Notes: generated by a model not told the origin, from the letters alone. A DNA stretch of 18,106 bases from Pseudobacteriovorax antillogorgiicola (GCA_945897695.1 CAMDGW010000022.1:1-18106), one strand, 5' to 3'. Counted from the stretch's first letter, positions 7,447 to 15,457 are shown. Made by a program: numbers and translations.

Positions 7447-8193
7447 GTGCTCTGGAAAATTCAACCATCTCGCTACTCTGCGGCCACTGAGGTGGAGGCA
7501 AAGATCGGCTATTTATTTAAGTCCCGTGAGTTTTTGTTTGAGGCGTTAACTCATCGATCGGCATTTGTCGGTCTTGATGAGGTGACCAAAGATGCGTTGA
7601 ATCGTCGACCCTGGAACGAGCGCTTTGAGTTCCTCGGCGACTCTGTTTTAGGATTGGTTATCAGTGAAGCATTGCTTGCTGCTCACGGTGCGCTTAGTGA
7701 AGGTGAAATGTCCCGTATCCGCGCTGCGATAGTTTGCGAAGCAAACCTCGCGACCATTGCTCGTGAGCGACTTGAGCTGTCAAAAGCGCTCGTGCTTGGT
7801 CCCAGTGAACTTGGTTCAGGTGGTCGTGACAAGGTTAGTTTGTTGGCCGATGCCCTCGAAGCTATTTTGGGCGCAGTGTTTACCGATGGTGGATGGGAAT
7901 CTGCTCGTTCTGTTATTCAGGCGCTGTTTGCCAATGAATTGACAGGTGATCTTCGCCGATTCCTTGAAGGGGATGCAAAAACTACGTTTCAGGAGCTTGC
8001 TCAGGAAAAACTGAAACTCACGCCAACCTATGCAGTGACTGATGAAAAAGGCCCAGCTCATCAGAGATCGTTTGAAGTATCTGCTCGTCTCGGTGAGGAT
8101 GAGTGGGGTCGGGCCTGGGGAGCCAGCAAGAAAGAAGCTGCCCAACTTGCAGCACGATCTGCCCTTGAGCGGATGAAGGAGATATCCCCATGA
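7447..8193 (+). CDS. rnc: Ribonuclease III
   Basis: RNase III cuts double-stranded RNA, processing the rRNA precursor and some mRNAs. From the GTG at 7447 the protein has 248 residues, slightly above the usual 226 or so because of an N-terminal extension of about 20. The catalytic domain carries the signature NERFEFLGDS (57-66), with Glu58, Glu61 and Asp65 at the metal-site positions, and LLADALEAILGAVFTDGG with Asp135 and Glu138. A double-stranded RNA binding domain follows at about 178-245 (TTFQELAQ to ASKKEAAQLAARSALE). I chose the GTG because GGAAGGA (7434-7440) sits 6 bases before it; the TTG at 7432 would overlap that site. The stop overlaps the der start (ATGA), so the two are translationally coupled. 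Many bacteria have era after rnc; here it is der. Confidence 0.96.
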   Translation: MLWKIQPSRYSAATEVEAKIGYLFKSREFLFEALTHRSAFVGLDEVTKDALNRRPWNERFEFLGDSVLGLVISEALLAAHGALSEGEMSRIRAAIVCEANLATIARERLELSKALVLGPSELGSGGRDKVSLLADALEAILGAVFTDGGWESARSVIQALFANELTGDLRRFLEGDAKTTFQELAQEKLKLTPTYAVTDEKGPAHQRSFEVSARLGEDEWGRAWGASKKEAAQLAARSALERMKEISP

Positions 8194-9737
8194 TTAAAGG
8201 TACGGTTGCTATCGTCGGACGTCCGAATGTTGGTAAGTCAACTTTATTTAACGCATTGACAAGAACTCGTAATGCGCTGGTTGATGATCGACCCGGTGTG
8301 ACGCGCGATCGCCTTTACGGAACAGTTTATCTTGATGATATGCGGGAAAATGGATGCCTGGTAATCGATACCGGCGGTTTTGAGACAGAAGGTCTTTATT
8401 ACCAGCCTTTTTCTGAAAATATAGTGTGGCAGCAAACAGAAACAGCCATCGAAGAAGCCGATCTTATCGTTCTTGTCCTAGATGGCAAGGCTGGATTGCA
8501 TCCTCATGATGAGCAGCTCGTTCGACATCTTGCCAAGAAAAATAAGCCAGTTCTCTATGTCGTTAACAAGGTCGATGTGCGCGAGCATGAAGATCGCGTC
8601 TACGATTTTTATAGGCTGGGTGTTGATCAGTTTATTGTGACATCTGCCGCTCATATGCGTGGAATGGATGAACTTTTGGAGGCGGTTGAAGCGCAGTTTA
8701 ATTCCATGGAAGATCTGAGGGCCGATCGTCGTCATCAGAGTACACTGGGAACAAGAATTGCTTTGGTTGGGCGTCCAAATGCAGGAAAATCGTCCATACT
8801 CAATCGTCTGATCGGCGAAGAGCGTAGTATCGTCAGTGACATTGCTGGAACGACTCGTGACTCGATAGATACGCCAATCCTCTACAATAATAAGAGCTAT
8901 GTTCTTGTGGACACCGCCGGTATTCGGCGAAGAAGCCGGATCAACGATAAAGTTGAATCGTTGAGTGTTATGCGCAGTATGCAAGCGATAGAGCGTGCGG
9001 ACATCGTACTTTTGGTGATTGATGCAACCCAGATGTTGACAGATCAGGATGCGCGGATCGCCTCGATGGCTGCTGAGCAATACAAAGCCATGGGCATTAT
9101 CGTCAACAAATGGGACCTGGTGGAAAACAAGTCATCTAATACTGCCAAAGAGTATACAGAGTTTCTAAGATACAAGATGAAGCTACTGTCTTGGGTGCCA
9201 GTGCTCTACGTCTCGTGCCTTGAAAATCAGCGCATCCACCAGATCATGCAGATGGTTGAAAACGTAATGGCGCAATTCGAGCGTCGCGTTGATACTCGCT
9301 TGGTCAATAATTCTCTGCATGCCATGGCTCATGACCACACGCCTGCTTTGATTAGAAAGACCAGTAAGCGTGTTAAGTTTTACTACGGTACTCAGGTGCG
9401 GGCTGCTCCGCCCACCTTGCTTGTGTTCTCAAACGTGGCCCGAGAAATCCAGGAAGGCTACAAACGCTTTATGATAAACCGCTTCCGGGCAGATTTGGGT
9501 TTTACAGATGTACCGTTGCGTCTGATTTTCCGCAGTAAAGAAGATCAGAAAAAGCGCAAGCAGGAAGAAATTGCGAAAATGGCCCGTCAATACGATCCAG
9601 GCAACAGAAAGCCGAATCCAGCTGGACAAAAACCTATGACTTGGACTGCCGATGAACTACCGGATTTTGATACAAAAGAAGCTTCTGGCTACGAGTTTGA
9701 AGTGGATGGTACTTCCGAAGATCTAGTCCAAGATTGA
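8190..9737 (+). CDS. der: Ribosome biogenesis GTPase Der (EngA)
   Basis: Der is an essential double GTPase that helps mature the 50S ribosomal subunit. The protein has 515 residues (E. coli 490). The first G domain shows GRPNVGKS (10-17), DTGG (60-63) and NKVD (126-129). The second shows GRPNAGKS (194-201), DTAG near 241 and NKWD near 308. The C-terminal KH-like domain follows at about 350-440, including RVKFYYGTQV and RADLGFTDVPLRLIFR. An acidic, low-complexity tail of about 60 residues is added after the KH domain and accounts for the extra length. AAGGAGAT lies 7 bases before the ATG, within the end of rnc. The 4-base overlap with rnc places both in one operon concerned with RNA and ribosome maturation. 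Confidence 0.97.
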   Translation: MIKGTVAIVGRPNVGKSTLFNALTRTRNALVDDRPGVTRDRLYGTVYLDDMRENGCLVIDTGGFETEGLYYQPFSENIVWQQTETAIEEADLIVLVLDGKAGLHPHDEQLVRHLAKKNKPVLYVVNKVDVREHEDRVYDFYRLGVDQFIVTSAAHMRGMDELLEAVEAQFNSMEDLRADRRHQSTLGTRIALVGRPNAGKSSILNRLIGEERSIVSDIAGTTRDSIDTPILYNNKSYVLVDTAGIRRRSRINDKVESLSVMRSMQAIERADIVLLVIDATQMLTDQDARIASMAAEQYKAMGIIVNKWDLVENKSSNTAKEYTEFLRYKMKLLSWVPVLYVSCLENQRIHQIMQMVENVMAQFERRVDTRLVNNSLHAMAHDHTPALIRKTSKRVKFYYGTQVRAAPPTLLVFSNVAREIQEGYKRFMINRFRADLGFTDVPLRLIFRSKEDQKKRKQEEIAKMARQYDPGNRKPNPAGQKPMTWTADELPDFDTKEASGYEFEVDGTSEDLVQD

Positions 9738-9791
9738 AATTAGCTTTTATTTTTTCATAATTGCCGTTTAGCATAGGCTGTGAGGTTTATT

Positions 9792-11195
9792 GTGATTAAA
9801 CAGTCGGTAAAGCAGTCATTAAAGAAAATTTTCGACCTTGCAGGTGACGGTCTCGTTGCTCGCATGGCATGTGTCTTTATGTTGGTCAATTTGATCTTTG
9901 CTCATACGGGTGGCGATAACGCTGACAGTCGGTTTGCCATGATGATGGGAATGGTGGCTAACAACACCTTTGCCATTGATGGTTATCAGCAGATGACTGG
10001 TGACTGGTCGCAAACGCCTGATGGTAAATACTACTCAAATAAGCCGCCTGGCCCTGCAATATTTGCTTATCCTATTGCCTGGGCGATTGATCGTTTGGCG
10101 GTAAATCCCGCCGAGTCCCCATCACAGCTGATCAAAACTCGCGAACAACTAGCATCCAAGACTCTTCAAGTAAGTTCATGGTTTCTGCAGGTGATCCCCA
10201 CCGTGCTCGTGGGTTTTTTTATGGACAGGTTTATGAGGCGGCGTAAGTTCTCATGGAATGCCCGGAGTTATGCAATTGTTGCATACTTTTTTGGAACAAC
10301 GGCATCCATGCTTCAAAACTCCTTCTTCGGGCATGGAATGGCAGCTTGGAGCTTATTTGCCTGTGCGTTATTTGCGCTGGAATCCAGAATTGCCATGTCA
10401 GGAGCTTTTTTTGGTGTCGCATTGCTTGCCGACTATGGATCAGCCATGGCCCTTCCCGGTTTGTTTTATATTTGGTATCGGACTGAAGGTGGGGTTTTTG
10501 AAAAATTAAAGTTTTTAGCTCTGGGCGCTGCCATTCCTGGGGTGATCTGGATATGGTATCACACTGCTTGCTTTGGCTCGCCATTTACGACATCTCACAA
10601 ATTTTTAAATCCTGTATGGGTGGATATTCCTGATGAGCAAAATGCGCTTTGGGGAATTTTTCGATCCGTACCTAAATTTGATATAGCCATGAAGCTGCTA
10701 TTTGGACATGAGCGCGGAATTTTGTTTACTCAGCCGTGGGTGCTGCTCGCCTTGCTAGTCGCAGCCTTTTCTTACGGCAAAATCACGGAGAAATTCGATT
10801 TCACACACGGATTTTTGCCTTTGCTTTTTACTAGCTCCATTGCTTTATGGCTTGCTAACGCGGCTTTTAATGGCTGGCACGGTGGTGGTACTGTAGGGCC
10901 CAGATACCTGTCGGTGGCGTTTTTTTGCATGCCGTTACTTGGTGCCATGGTTTGGGACGTGGCTAGTGACAGGATAAGAAGATTGCTTCTTGTGACCTTA
11001 GGAGTGGGTGTCGTTTATTTTGGCTTCATATTTACTCAAAGCATTCTCGGGGATATGAATCCTTGGCTTCAGCAATATGACCGTTTCATGACTAGGTCTG
11101 CGGGTATGAAATTTAAGGTCGCACTTGGTTTTTTGATCGTATGTGGCTCAAGCTACTGGTGCATCTTTAAGTCTGAAAACGCAGCGTCGACATAG
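9792..11195 (+). CDS. Polytopic membrane protein, GT-C-fold glycosyltransferase-like
   Basis: This protein of about 467 residues has some nine to eleven hydrophobic segments and large loops, the pattern of GT-C glycosyltransferases (PMT/ArnT/GT39-like), which move a sugar from a polyprenyl phosphate donor to an acceptor on the outer face of the membrane. Supporting pieces: a first loop with GGDNADSRFAM, holding acidic residues where GT-C enzymes have their catalytic Asp; YYSNKPPGPAIFAYP, a block like the KPP motif of this superfamily; and GPRYLSVAFFCMPLLG near the C-terminal third. The exact family, donor and acceptor are unknown. GTG at 9792 has GAGG 6 bases upstream and is preferred; GTG at 9780 would add four residues but has a poorly spaced site. 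It starts 54 bases after der with no terminator between, so it may be read from the same promoter. Its stop is 8 bases from that of the convergent fusion gene. Confidence 0.65.
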   Translation: MIKQSVKQSLKKIFDLAGDGLVARMACVFMLVNLIFAHTGGDNADSRFAMMMGMVANNTFAIDGYQQMTGDWSQTPDGKYYSNKPPGPAIFAYPIAWAIDRLAVNPAESPSQLIKTREQLASKTLQVSSWFLQVIPTVLVGFFMDRFMRRRKFSWNARSYAIVAYFFGTTASMLQNSFFGHGMAAWSLFACALFALESRIAMSGAFFGVALLADYGSAMALPGLFYIWYRTEGGVFEKLKFLALGAAIPGVIWIWYHTACFGSPFTTSHKFLNPVWVDIPDEQNALWGIFRSVPKFDIAMKLLFGHERGILFTQPWVLLALLVAAFSYGKITEKFDFTHGFLPLLFTSSIALWLANAAFNGWHGGGTVGPRYLSVAFFCMPLLGAMVWDVASDRIRRLLLVTLGVGVVYFGFIFTQSILGDMNPWLQQYDRFMTRSAGMKFKVALGFLIVCGSSYWCIFKSENAAST

Positions 11196-11209
11196 CGCAA
11201 ATACTATGT
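11190..11209. terminator. Weak hairpin spanning two convergent stop codons
   Basis: ACATAG (11190-11195) and CTATGT (11204-11209) form a 6-pair stem with an 8-base loop. The two arms contain the TAG stops of the GT-C-like gene and of the convergent fusion gene. There is no T run on either side and the stem is AT-rich, so termination activity is doubtful. It is the only candidate structure between these two convergent genes. Confidence 0.25.
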
Positions 11210-12249
11210 AGTGACTTGGCCTTCTTTTTTGATGGCATCAAGCGAAGAAATCTTGGCTTCCATGATTATCTGGTAGGCGAACATACGAGGCCAGAACCTT
11301 ACGCACTGGAAGTAAAGCCAATCAATGAATTTTAAAATTTTGCTTTTGCCAACGGATTGAAATGCGACTTCGAATGGAATGCCAGTAAAGTCACTTTTTG
11401 TGATGACGTAACCTGAGCGTTCAATGAGTTGGCGAATGGTGTCCAGGGTGTAAAGTTTTACATGAGTCTCGTCCAAGATCCCCTTTGGCCCGTAATTAAA
11501 TCGTCCCATTGCAAGCGAGAGGCGGTATACCCAGATAGCGATATTTGGAACCGAGACAATCATTCGGCCTTCAGGCTTGAGAAACGTCTTGGCCTTTTGA
11601 AGCAATACTTCTGGATTACGCAAGTGCTCAACAATATCTGCTAGGACTACGTAATCAAATTCCCGCTTAAAATTAAGTGATTGAGGCTGCTCAAGGTCAC
11701 ACTGAATGTAGGCTTCGAATTTTGCCGAGACTTTTTCTGCGGGAACTATGTCTACGCCGGTTGCGCGGATGTTCCTGGTGAGCATTGCTTCTGTTAGCTG
11801 CCCACTGCTGGACCCCAAGTCAAGAGCCCGACCTGGTGTCGACATCAGTGAAAGTATGCGTTCGTGGGAGCTGTAGGGGCTTTGCTTGCGTGTGTAAACA
11901 ATATCTTGTTTGACAAGGTAGCGGCTACGGCGGATGAGGTGGAGTTGATGTAGTCGGTATTCAAGGACTGAAATGCATACGTCTTTAGCATACTGAAATC
12001 CATTTACGTGACAGACTTCGTTGCCGTAGAACGTGCGAATCGGTACTTCGGTAATATCGGTCCCCAGTGCTCGGACTTGGACGATGATCTGTGAATCAAA
12101 GTGGAAAACATCCGTGTTTTCCTCAAAAGGTATGCGTTTTAGGACCTCGGTGGCATACAGCCGATAGCCCGTGTGATATTCCGCCAGCTCGATGCCTAGG
12201 ATCATGTTTTCAAATTTTGTCAGTACCTGGTTGCCTAGCCACTTAAGAG
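11204..12249 (-). CDS. Downstream half: end of GT2 domain plus class I SAM-dependent methyltransferase
   Basis: The part after the frameshift begins with the end of the GT2 domain (AEYHTGYRLYATEVLKRIPF, then DVFHFDSQIIVQ, then EVPIRTFYG), which has no role on its own. The methyltransferase follows: ALDLGSSSGQLTEA is the glycine-rich SAM-binding motif I, GVDIVPAE is the acidic end of strand two, and DYVVLADIVEHLRNPEVLL is the motif II/III region. The layout is that of UbiG-like Methyltransf_23 or 11 enzymes. The last 60 or so residues are aromatic and basic (YFQCVRFWPRMFAYQIIM) and could touch the membrane. An internal ATG at 12205 gives a 333-residue frame, but it starts in the middle of the GT2 domain, so independent translation as a useful enzyme is unlikely. 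The methyl acceptor is unknown, probably a lipid-linked or surface sugar. Confidence 0.75.
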
Positions 12250-12762
12250 CGGCATGCCTCCTGCCAGAGCATCCATTCTGTTGACCATACGGGAGCCAAA
12301 AACAACCATAGCCCTGTCCTCAATGGCAGGGACTAGCAGGTCTGGCATGTGTTCAGGAGCGTATTGACCATCTCCATGGAGCATAACTACGTAGTCTAAT
12401 CCACGGTCAATCGCATAACGGAAACCAACTTTTTGATTTCCACCATATCCGCGGTTCATCGGATTCCTGAAAACGTTTAGTTTTTCGCGCCAATGACTTG
12501 TTTTGAGTAGGTCTTTGGCGACCTCAAACGTGTCGTCTTTGCTTGCATCGTCAAAGATGAAAATCTCTTCCACAACGTCGATTAATTCAGCGGGAATTCT
12601 TTCTACAGTTTGCTTTAGAAGGGTTGACGCGTTATAGCTGATGATCAGAATGCCAACTCGAGGAAATGCAGCGCCCAGCTTTTTCTTCGCGTCCAATAGA
12701 CGTTGGATGTTGTCTTGATTGACGTCAAATTTAACGGTTTTGCCGTGGCGATTCACTTGCAT
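12235..12762 (-). CDS. Upstream half: GT2 glycosyltransferase N-terminal domain, truncated by the frameshift
   Basis: This half holds the nucleotide-sugar binding fold of a family 2 glycosyltransferase: GILIISYNAS for the first strand, IFDDASKDDT for the nucleotide-binding acidic motif, NPMNRGYGGNQKVGFRYA, and HGDGQYAPEHM, which holds the metal-binding DxD-like motif typical of polyprenyl-phosphate sugar synthases. The frame ends 20 residues after GSRM with GGMPLLSG and TAG, so the C-terminal third of the domain is missing from this product. The start is uncertain. ATG at 12762 has AAGG about 11 bases upstream; GTG at 12819 would add 19 residues but has no ribosome binding site. The product would use UDP- or GDP-sugar at the cytoplasmic side of the membrane if the gene were intact. 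Confidence 0.75.
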   Translation of the reverse strand: MQVNRHGKTVKFDVNQDNIQRLLDAKKKLGAAFPRVGILIISYNASTLLKQTVERIPAELIDVVEEIFIFDDASKDDTFEVAKDLLKTSHWREKLNVFRNPMNRGYGGNQKVGFRYAIDRGLDYVVMLHGDGQYAPEHMPDLLVPAIEDRAMVVFGSRMVNRMDALAGGMPLLSG

Positions 12763-12819
12763 GGAGTTAAAGGCCTTAAAAAGTAATAGATATCCCGAGG
12801 TAAAGGGCGATATTCCCAC

Positions 12820-13193
12820 AGAAGTTACTTGGACTCAAGTAGATGAGCAGCAATGCGCTTGTGCTCTGCTCGTCGTTTGGCGAATGCGCTTGCGAGAATG
12901 CTGCAATCCTCACACGAACCGCCGATATCTAGGATCTTTATCTTTAGATTACGGGTGGTTAAAAATTTAACTTCTGTTCTAGTTGCTGCACAATAGATTG
13001 CCCAAAGAATAGTCACAACGCCGAGGGCTCTCCGATGAAGAGAGCATTGAATTATTTGAAGGTCTGGACGTTGTTTTATAGGTGAACTACTTGCAGTTGT
13101 GGTCGGTGCAATTTTGACTCGAGAATCCCAGTCAACATGCCGTCATATTTTTTGGCGAGTACAACGCCGTCATAGGCAAGCATCTTAAGGTGC
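12820..13193. other. Intergenic region with no supported gene
   Basis: The stretch between the aminotransferase stop and the fusion gene holds only short minus-strand frames: 63 codons at 12825-13016 (GTG start, with a CEDC motif) and 35 codons at 13076-13183. Neither has a convincing ribosome binding site or a family I recognise. A 6-pair hairpin with a 7-base loop (GCTCTC/GAGAGC, 13027-13045) lies between them, but no T run follows on the minus strand, so it is a poor terminator for the aminotransferase gene. The region may be a decayed gene or a leader for the fusion gene; nothing settles this. Confidence 0.5.
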
Positions 13194-14531
13194 TCAATGA
13201 TTTAGTTCAGAGAGACAATTTGCGAGTATTTTTGTTGCAATGTCAATCTCATGCCGTCCACAAACCAGCGGTGGTGCAAAGCGAATTGTGGACTGTCCGC
13301 ATCCAAGTAAGAGCAATCCTTTACGGAATGCCAGTTGTTCCAGCTCGCCCATGAGTTCGGGAACTGGGAGTCCAGTTTTGGGGTCTTTTAATTCCATACC
13401 GATCATGAATCCTGGTCCCCTGACATCTGCAATGATCGGATGTACCGCGGCGAGATTTTTTAAGCACTGAGTGAGGTAAGCTCCGTTATCGCGAATATCC
13501 GGAAGCATTTTTTCGACGACTTCCAGTGTCGCCACTGCTGCAGCGCAACTCACGTTATTTCCACCGAAGGTACTCCCATGAGTGCCGCGCCCCCACGTCA
13601 TGACGCTTTCCTTGGCGAGGATTGCGCCAATTGGCATGCCTGAGCCGAGGCCCTTGGCAGATGTAATGATATCAGGAGCAACGTCAAAATATTCAGCGGC
13701 GAACATGTGACCAGTTCGTCCGACGCCGGATTGAATTTCGTCGAACACGAGCAAAATCCCGTGTTGATCACAAAGATAGCGTAGTCCTTTTAGAAATGAT
13801 CGTGGAGGAGTGATGTATCCACCCTCACCTTGAATCGGCTCAACGAAAATAGCCGCTAGTTCTGAGGGGGCCATCACGCGGTCAAAAATTGTCGTTTTAA
13901 TGTCATCGATCGCCTTAAGTCCAAATTCTTCTGTGCTCATTCCATCTGGGCATTCAGAAGGATTTGGAAAACGGCCGTGAACAACTCCAGGAATAAACGG
14001 TCCAAAGTTATCGCGGTATTTAACCTTAGATGCCGTCAGGCTTAAAGCCCCAAGGGTTCTTCCGTGAAAACCACCGTAAAAAGACATGAAACCTTTGCGT
14101 TTAGTGTGATAACGCGCAAGTTTCATAGCTCCTTCTATAGCTTCAGTCCCAGTGTTAGCTAAAAAGACTTTTTTATTTCCCATCTGAGGAACGTAGGAGC
14201 CGAGCTTTTCCATAAGGCGCGCATAGGACTCAGTATAAAAATCCGTTCCGCAGATATGCCACACGCGATCAATAGCCTCTTTCACAGCGCCAGTCACGTG
14301 CGGATGGGCGTAGCCCGTGCTGCTAACTGCAATTCCCGCCATCATGTCGAGAAAGCGATTTCCGTCCACGTCATCAATGAAGCAGCCTTGGCCGCGGTCC
14401 GCGACAAGTGCGTATTCCTTAATCAAAGAGGGTGATGCAAATTTTGCGTCGCGTTTTATGATCTCGCGACCAAGAGGGCCAGGAATTTCAGTCTTGATGA
14501 TTGGCATTAGGCTAGATGTCTGATTTTTCAT
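13194..14531 (-). CDS. Class III PLP-dependent aminotransferase (4-aminobutyrate/ornithine aminotransferase-like)
   Basis: This 445-residue enzyme belongs to the class III (ornithine/GABA type) aminotransferases, which move an omega- or alpha-amino group to a keto acid. Visible pieces: NTGTEAIEGAMKLARYHT (126-143) for phosphate binding, YGGFHGRT for cofactor stacking, VEPIQGEGG, DEIQSGVGRTG with Asp264 contacting the pyridine ring, SAKGLGSGMPIG with Lys293 as the Schiff-base lysine, and HGSTFGGN. The N-terminal part (PGPLGREIIKRDAKFASPS) recalls archaeal GABA/ornithine aminotransferases and broad-specificity amino acid racemases rather than E. coli GabT, so the substrate is open. I chose the ATG at 14531 because AGAGG lies 7 bases upstream and the family block starts there; the frame continues upstream to 14684 without family-like sequence. 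It appears to be a single-gene unit with its promoter in the 233-base gap. Confidence 0.9.
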   Translation of the reverse strand: MKNQTSSLMPIIKTEIPGPLGREIIKRDAKFASPSLIKEYALVADRGQGCFIDDVDGNRFLDMMAGIAVSSTGYAHPHVTGAVKEAIDRVWHICGTDFYTESYARLMEKLGSYVPQMGNKKVFLANTGTEAIEGAMKLARYHTKRKGFMSFYGGFHGRTLGALSLTASKVKYRDNFGPFIPGVVHGRFPNPSECPDGMSTEEFGLKAIDDIKTTIFDRVMAPSELAAIFVEPIQGEGGYITPPRSFLKGLRYLCDQHGILLVFDEIQSGVGRTGHMFAAEYFDVAPDIITSAKGLGSGMPIGAILAKESVMTWGRGTHGSTFGGNNVSCAAAVATLEVVEKMLPDIRDNGAYLTQCLKNLAAVHPIIADVRGPGFMIGMELKDPKTGLPVPELMGELEQLAFRKGLLLLGCGQSTIRFAPPLVCGRHEIDIATKILANCLSELNH

Positions 14532-14691
14532 GTGCTTGCCTCTTACGCTTACTGAAATGATCTGACAAATGGGGTGTTGTGCATAAATTAAACATGAATG
14601 CCGGCCCGCATCCGGTGTATTTTGGCGCCTGTTATGACTCCAGCTTGAATCCGCCTCAGCGTTGTAGAGCTTGAAACGATACAAAACCCTG

Positions 14692-14720
14692 TTGCGAGTG
14701 CGTTTACCGCCCCGTACTAT
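14692..14720 (+). promoter_or_regulatory. Candidate sigma-70-type promoter for the two-peptidase operon
   Basis: TTGCGA (14692-14697) and TACTAT (14715-14720) are 17 bases apart, each matching the consensus at four of six positions. The predicted start near 14727 leaves a leader of about 38 bases before the TTG at 14765. The position between the aminotransferase and the peptidase pair fits. This was judged by eye and is not proven. Confidence 0.4.
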
Positions 14721-14764
14721 AGGTTAGGTTTTCTTGGCTCGCAATTTAAATTGGGTCCTTTATT

Positions 14765-15451
14765 TTGAAAAAAATTTCATCAATATTGAGCAAGATATTG
14801 CTCGTCGTAGTTGCCTCGGCGGCCATTGGTCAAACAATCTTTATGCGAAAAACACGCTCATTGCTGGAACGTTCATCAAAAAGTACTCCTCTGCACTCCT
14901 TGCCGGCAAATCTTATTAAGGTACCGCTTACGCGCCAAAGCTTGGATTTTACCTGTGGGCCAGCAGCTCTGGCATCGTTAATGTTCTATTATGATAGGTC
15001 CATGGATTTTCTGGAAAACGCGCTTGCTAAGGAACTTAAGTCTAATGATGTGGATGGAACTCTTGTCAAAGAAATGGTCCTTTTTTCCGAGTCCCAAGGC
15101 TTTAAAGTAACCACCCATTACAACTGGACTTTGGATGCTTTAAAAGCATCAATTGATAAGGGCGTTCCTGTCATGGTGCTTCTGCAAGCATGGGCAGATC
15201 TGGAGGCTCCCGGACACGACTACAAAACCGACTGGGAAGATGGACATTTTTCGATCGCGGTTGGGTACGATCAGGACAATATCTACTTCATGGATCCAAG
15301 CACCTTCGGTCATTACACGTTCATCTCTCTTAAGGAGTTTCTTGAACGTTGGCACGATGTGGATGGAGCAGAAAAAGTCTTCAATTTTGGGATGACAATC
15401 ACTAAGGGAGATCCTTGGTACGAAGGCGATTTGATTCTGAAAATGGAGTGA
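14765..15451 (+). CDS. Membrane-anchored C39-like cysteine peptidase
   Basis: This 228-residue protein has an N-terminal signal anchor (about 5-23) followed by a papain-like domain of the C39 type. The active-site block RQSLDFTCGPAALASL (57-72) gives Gln58 for the oxyanion hole and Cys64 as nucleophile. DGHFSIAVGYD gives His161, and FMDPST gives Asp177. That is the full C39 set in the right order. C39 domains are best known in ABC exporters of double-glycine peptides, where they cleave leader peptides, but here there is no transporter and the domain lies outside the cytoplasm. A stand-alone exported peptidase or amidase is therefore more likely. The start is TTG at 14765, where the signal segment begins; no strong ribosome binding site precedes it, so the start is uncertain. 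It is followed 6 bases later by the M28 peptidase gene, so both are made together. Confidence 0.78.
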   Translation: MKKISSILSKILLVVVASAAIGQTIFMRKTRSLLERSSKSTPLHSLPANLIKVPLTRQSLDFTCGPAALASLMFYYDRSMDFLENALAKELKSNDVDGTLVKEMVLFSESQGFKVTTHYNWTLDALKASIDKGVPVMVLLQAWADLEAPGHDYKTDWEDGHFSIAVGYDQDNIYFMDPSTFGHYTFISLKEFLERWHDVDGAEKVFNFGMTITKGDPWYEGDLILKME

Positions 15452-15457
15452 TCACTC
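15446..15457. repeat. Perfect 12-base palindrome at the junction of the two peptidase genes
   Basis: GAGTGATCACTC is its own reverse complement. It covers the TGA stop of the C39-like gene and ends right before the ATG of the M28 gene. It also overlaps GGAG (15445-15448), the only ribosome binding site candidate for the second gene. A 12-base perfect dyad exactly at a gene junction could be an operator site or influence coupled translation, but a short palindrome can also arise by chance. Confidence 0.4.

Larger units (their letters stand above)
11204..12762 (-). pseudogene. Bifunctional glycosyltransferase family 2/class I SAM methyltransferase, broken by one frameshift
   Basis: Two adjacent open frames read together as one known type of fusion protein: an N-terminal GT2 enzyme of the dolichol-phosphate-mannose-synthase kind joined to a C-terminal SAM methyltransferase. 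The first frame runs into TAG at 12235-12237 right after GGMPLL. In another frame the DNA goes on without a break through LKWLGNQVLTKFENMILGIE, the expected continuation of the GT2 domain. Restoring one missing base near 12245-12250 (minus strand CCGCTCTTAAG) would give a single protein of about 519 residues from the ATG at 12762, or about 538 from the GTG at 12819. The frameshift may be a real inactivation, a sequencing or assembly error, or less likely recoding, since no good slippery site is visible. Both halves otherwise look undamaged, which argues that the lesion is recent or an artefact. Confidence 0.8.

Noticed and set aside
8478..9080. 200-codon open frame on the minus strand inside der
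   Set aside because: It lies wholly within der, whose two GTPase domains are unmistakable, and its translation has no recognisable domain or ribosome binding site.
12825..13016. 63-codon minus-strand frame with a CEDC motif between the aminotransferase and fusion genes
   Set aside because: GTG start with no properly spaced ribosome binding site, and no family recognised. It could be real but cannot be supported.
13027..13045. GCTCTC/GAGAGC hairpin as a possible terminator for the aminotransferase gene
   Set aside because: No T run follows on the minus strand and the stem is only six pairs.
13076..13183. 35-codon minus-strand frame just after the aminotransferase stop
   Set aside because: Too short and without a clear ribosome binding site; no match to any small protein I know.
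14765..15451. C39 domain as the sign of a bacteriocin export system
   Set aside because: No ABC transporter, membrane fusion protein or double-glycine precursor gene is present nearby; the neighbour is a second peptidase.
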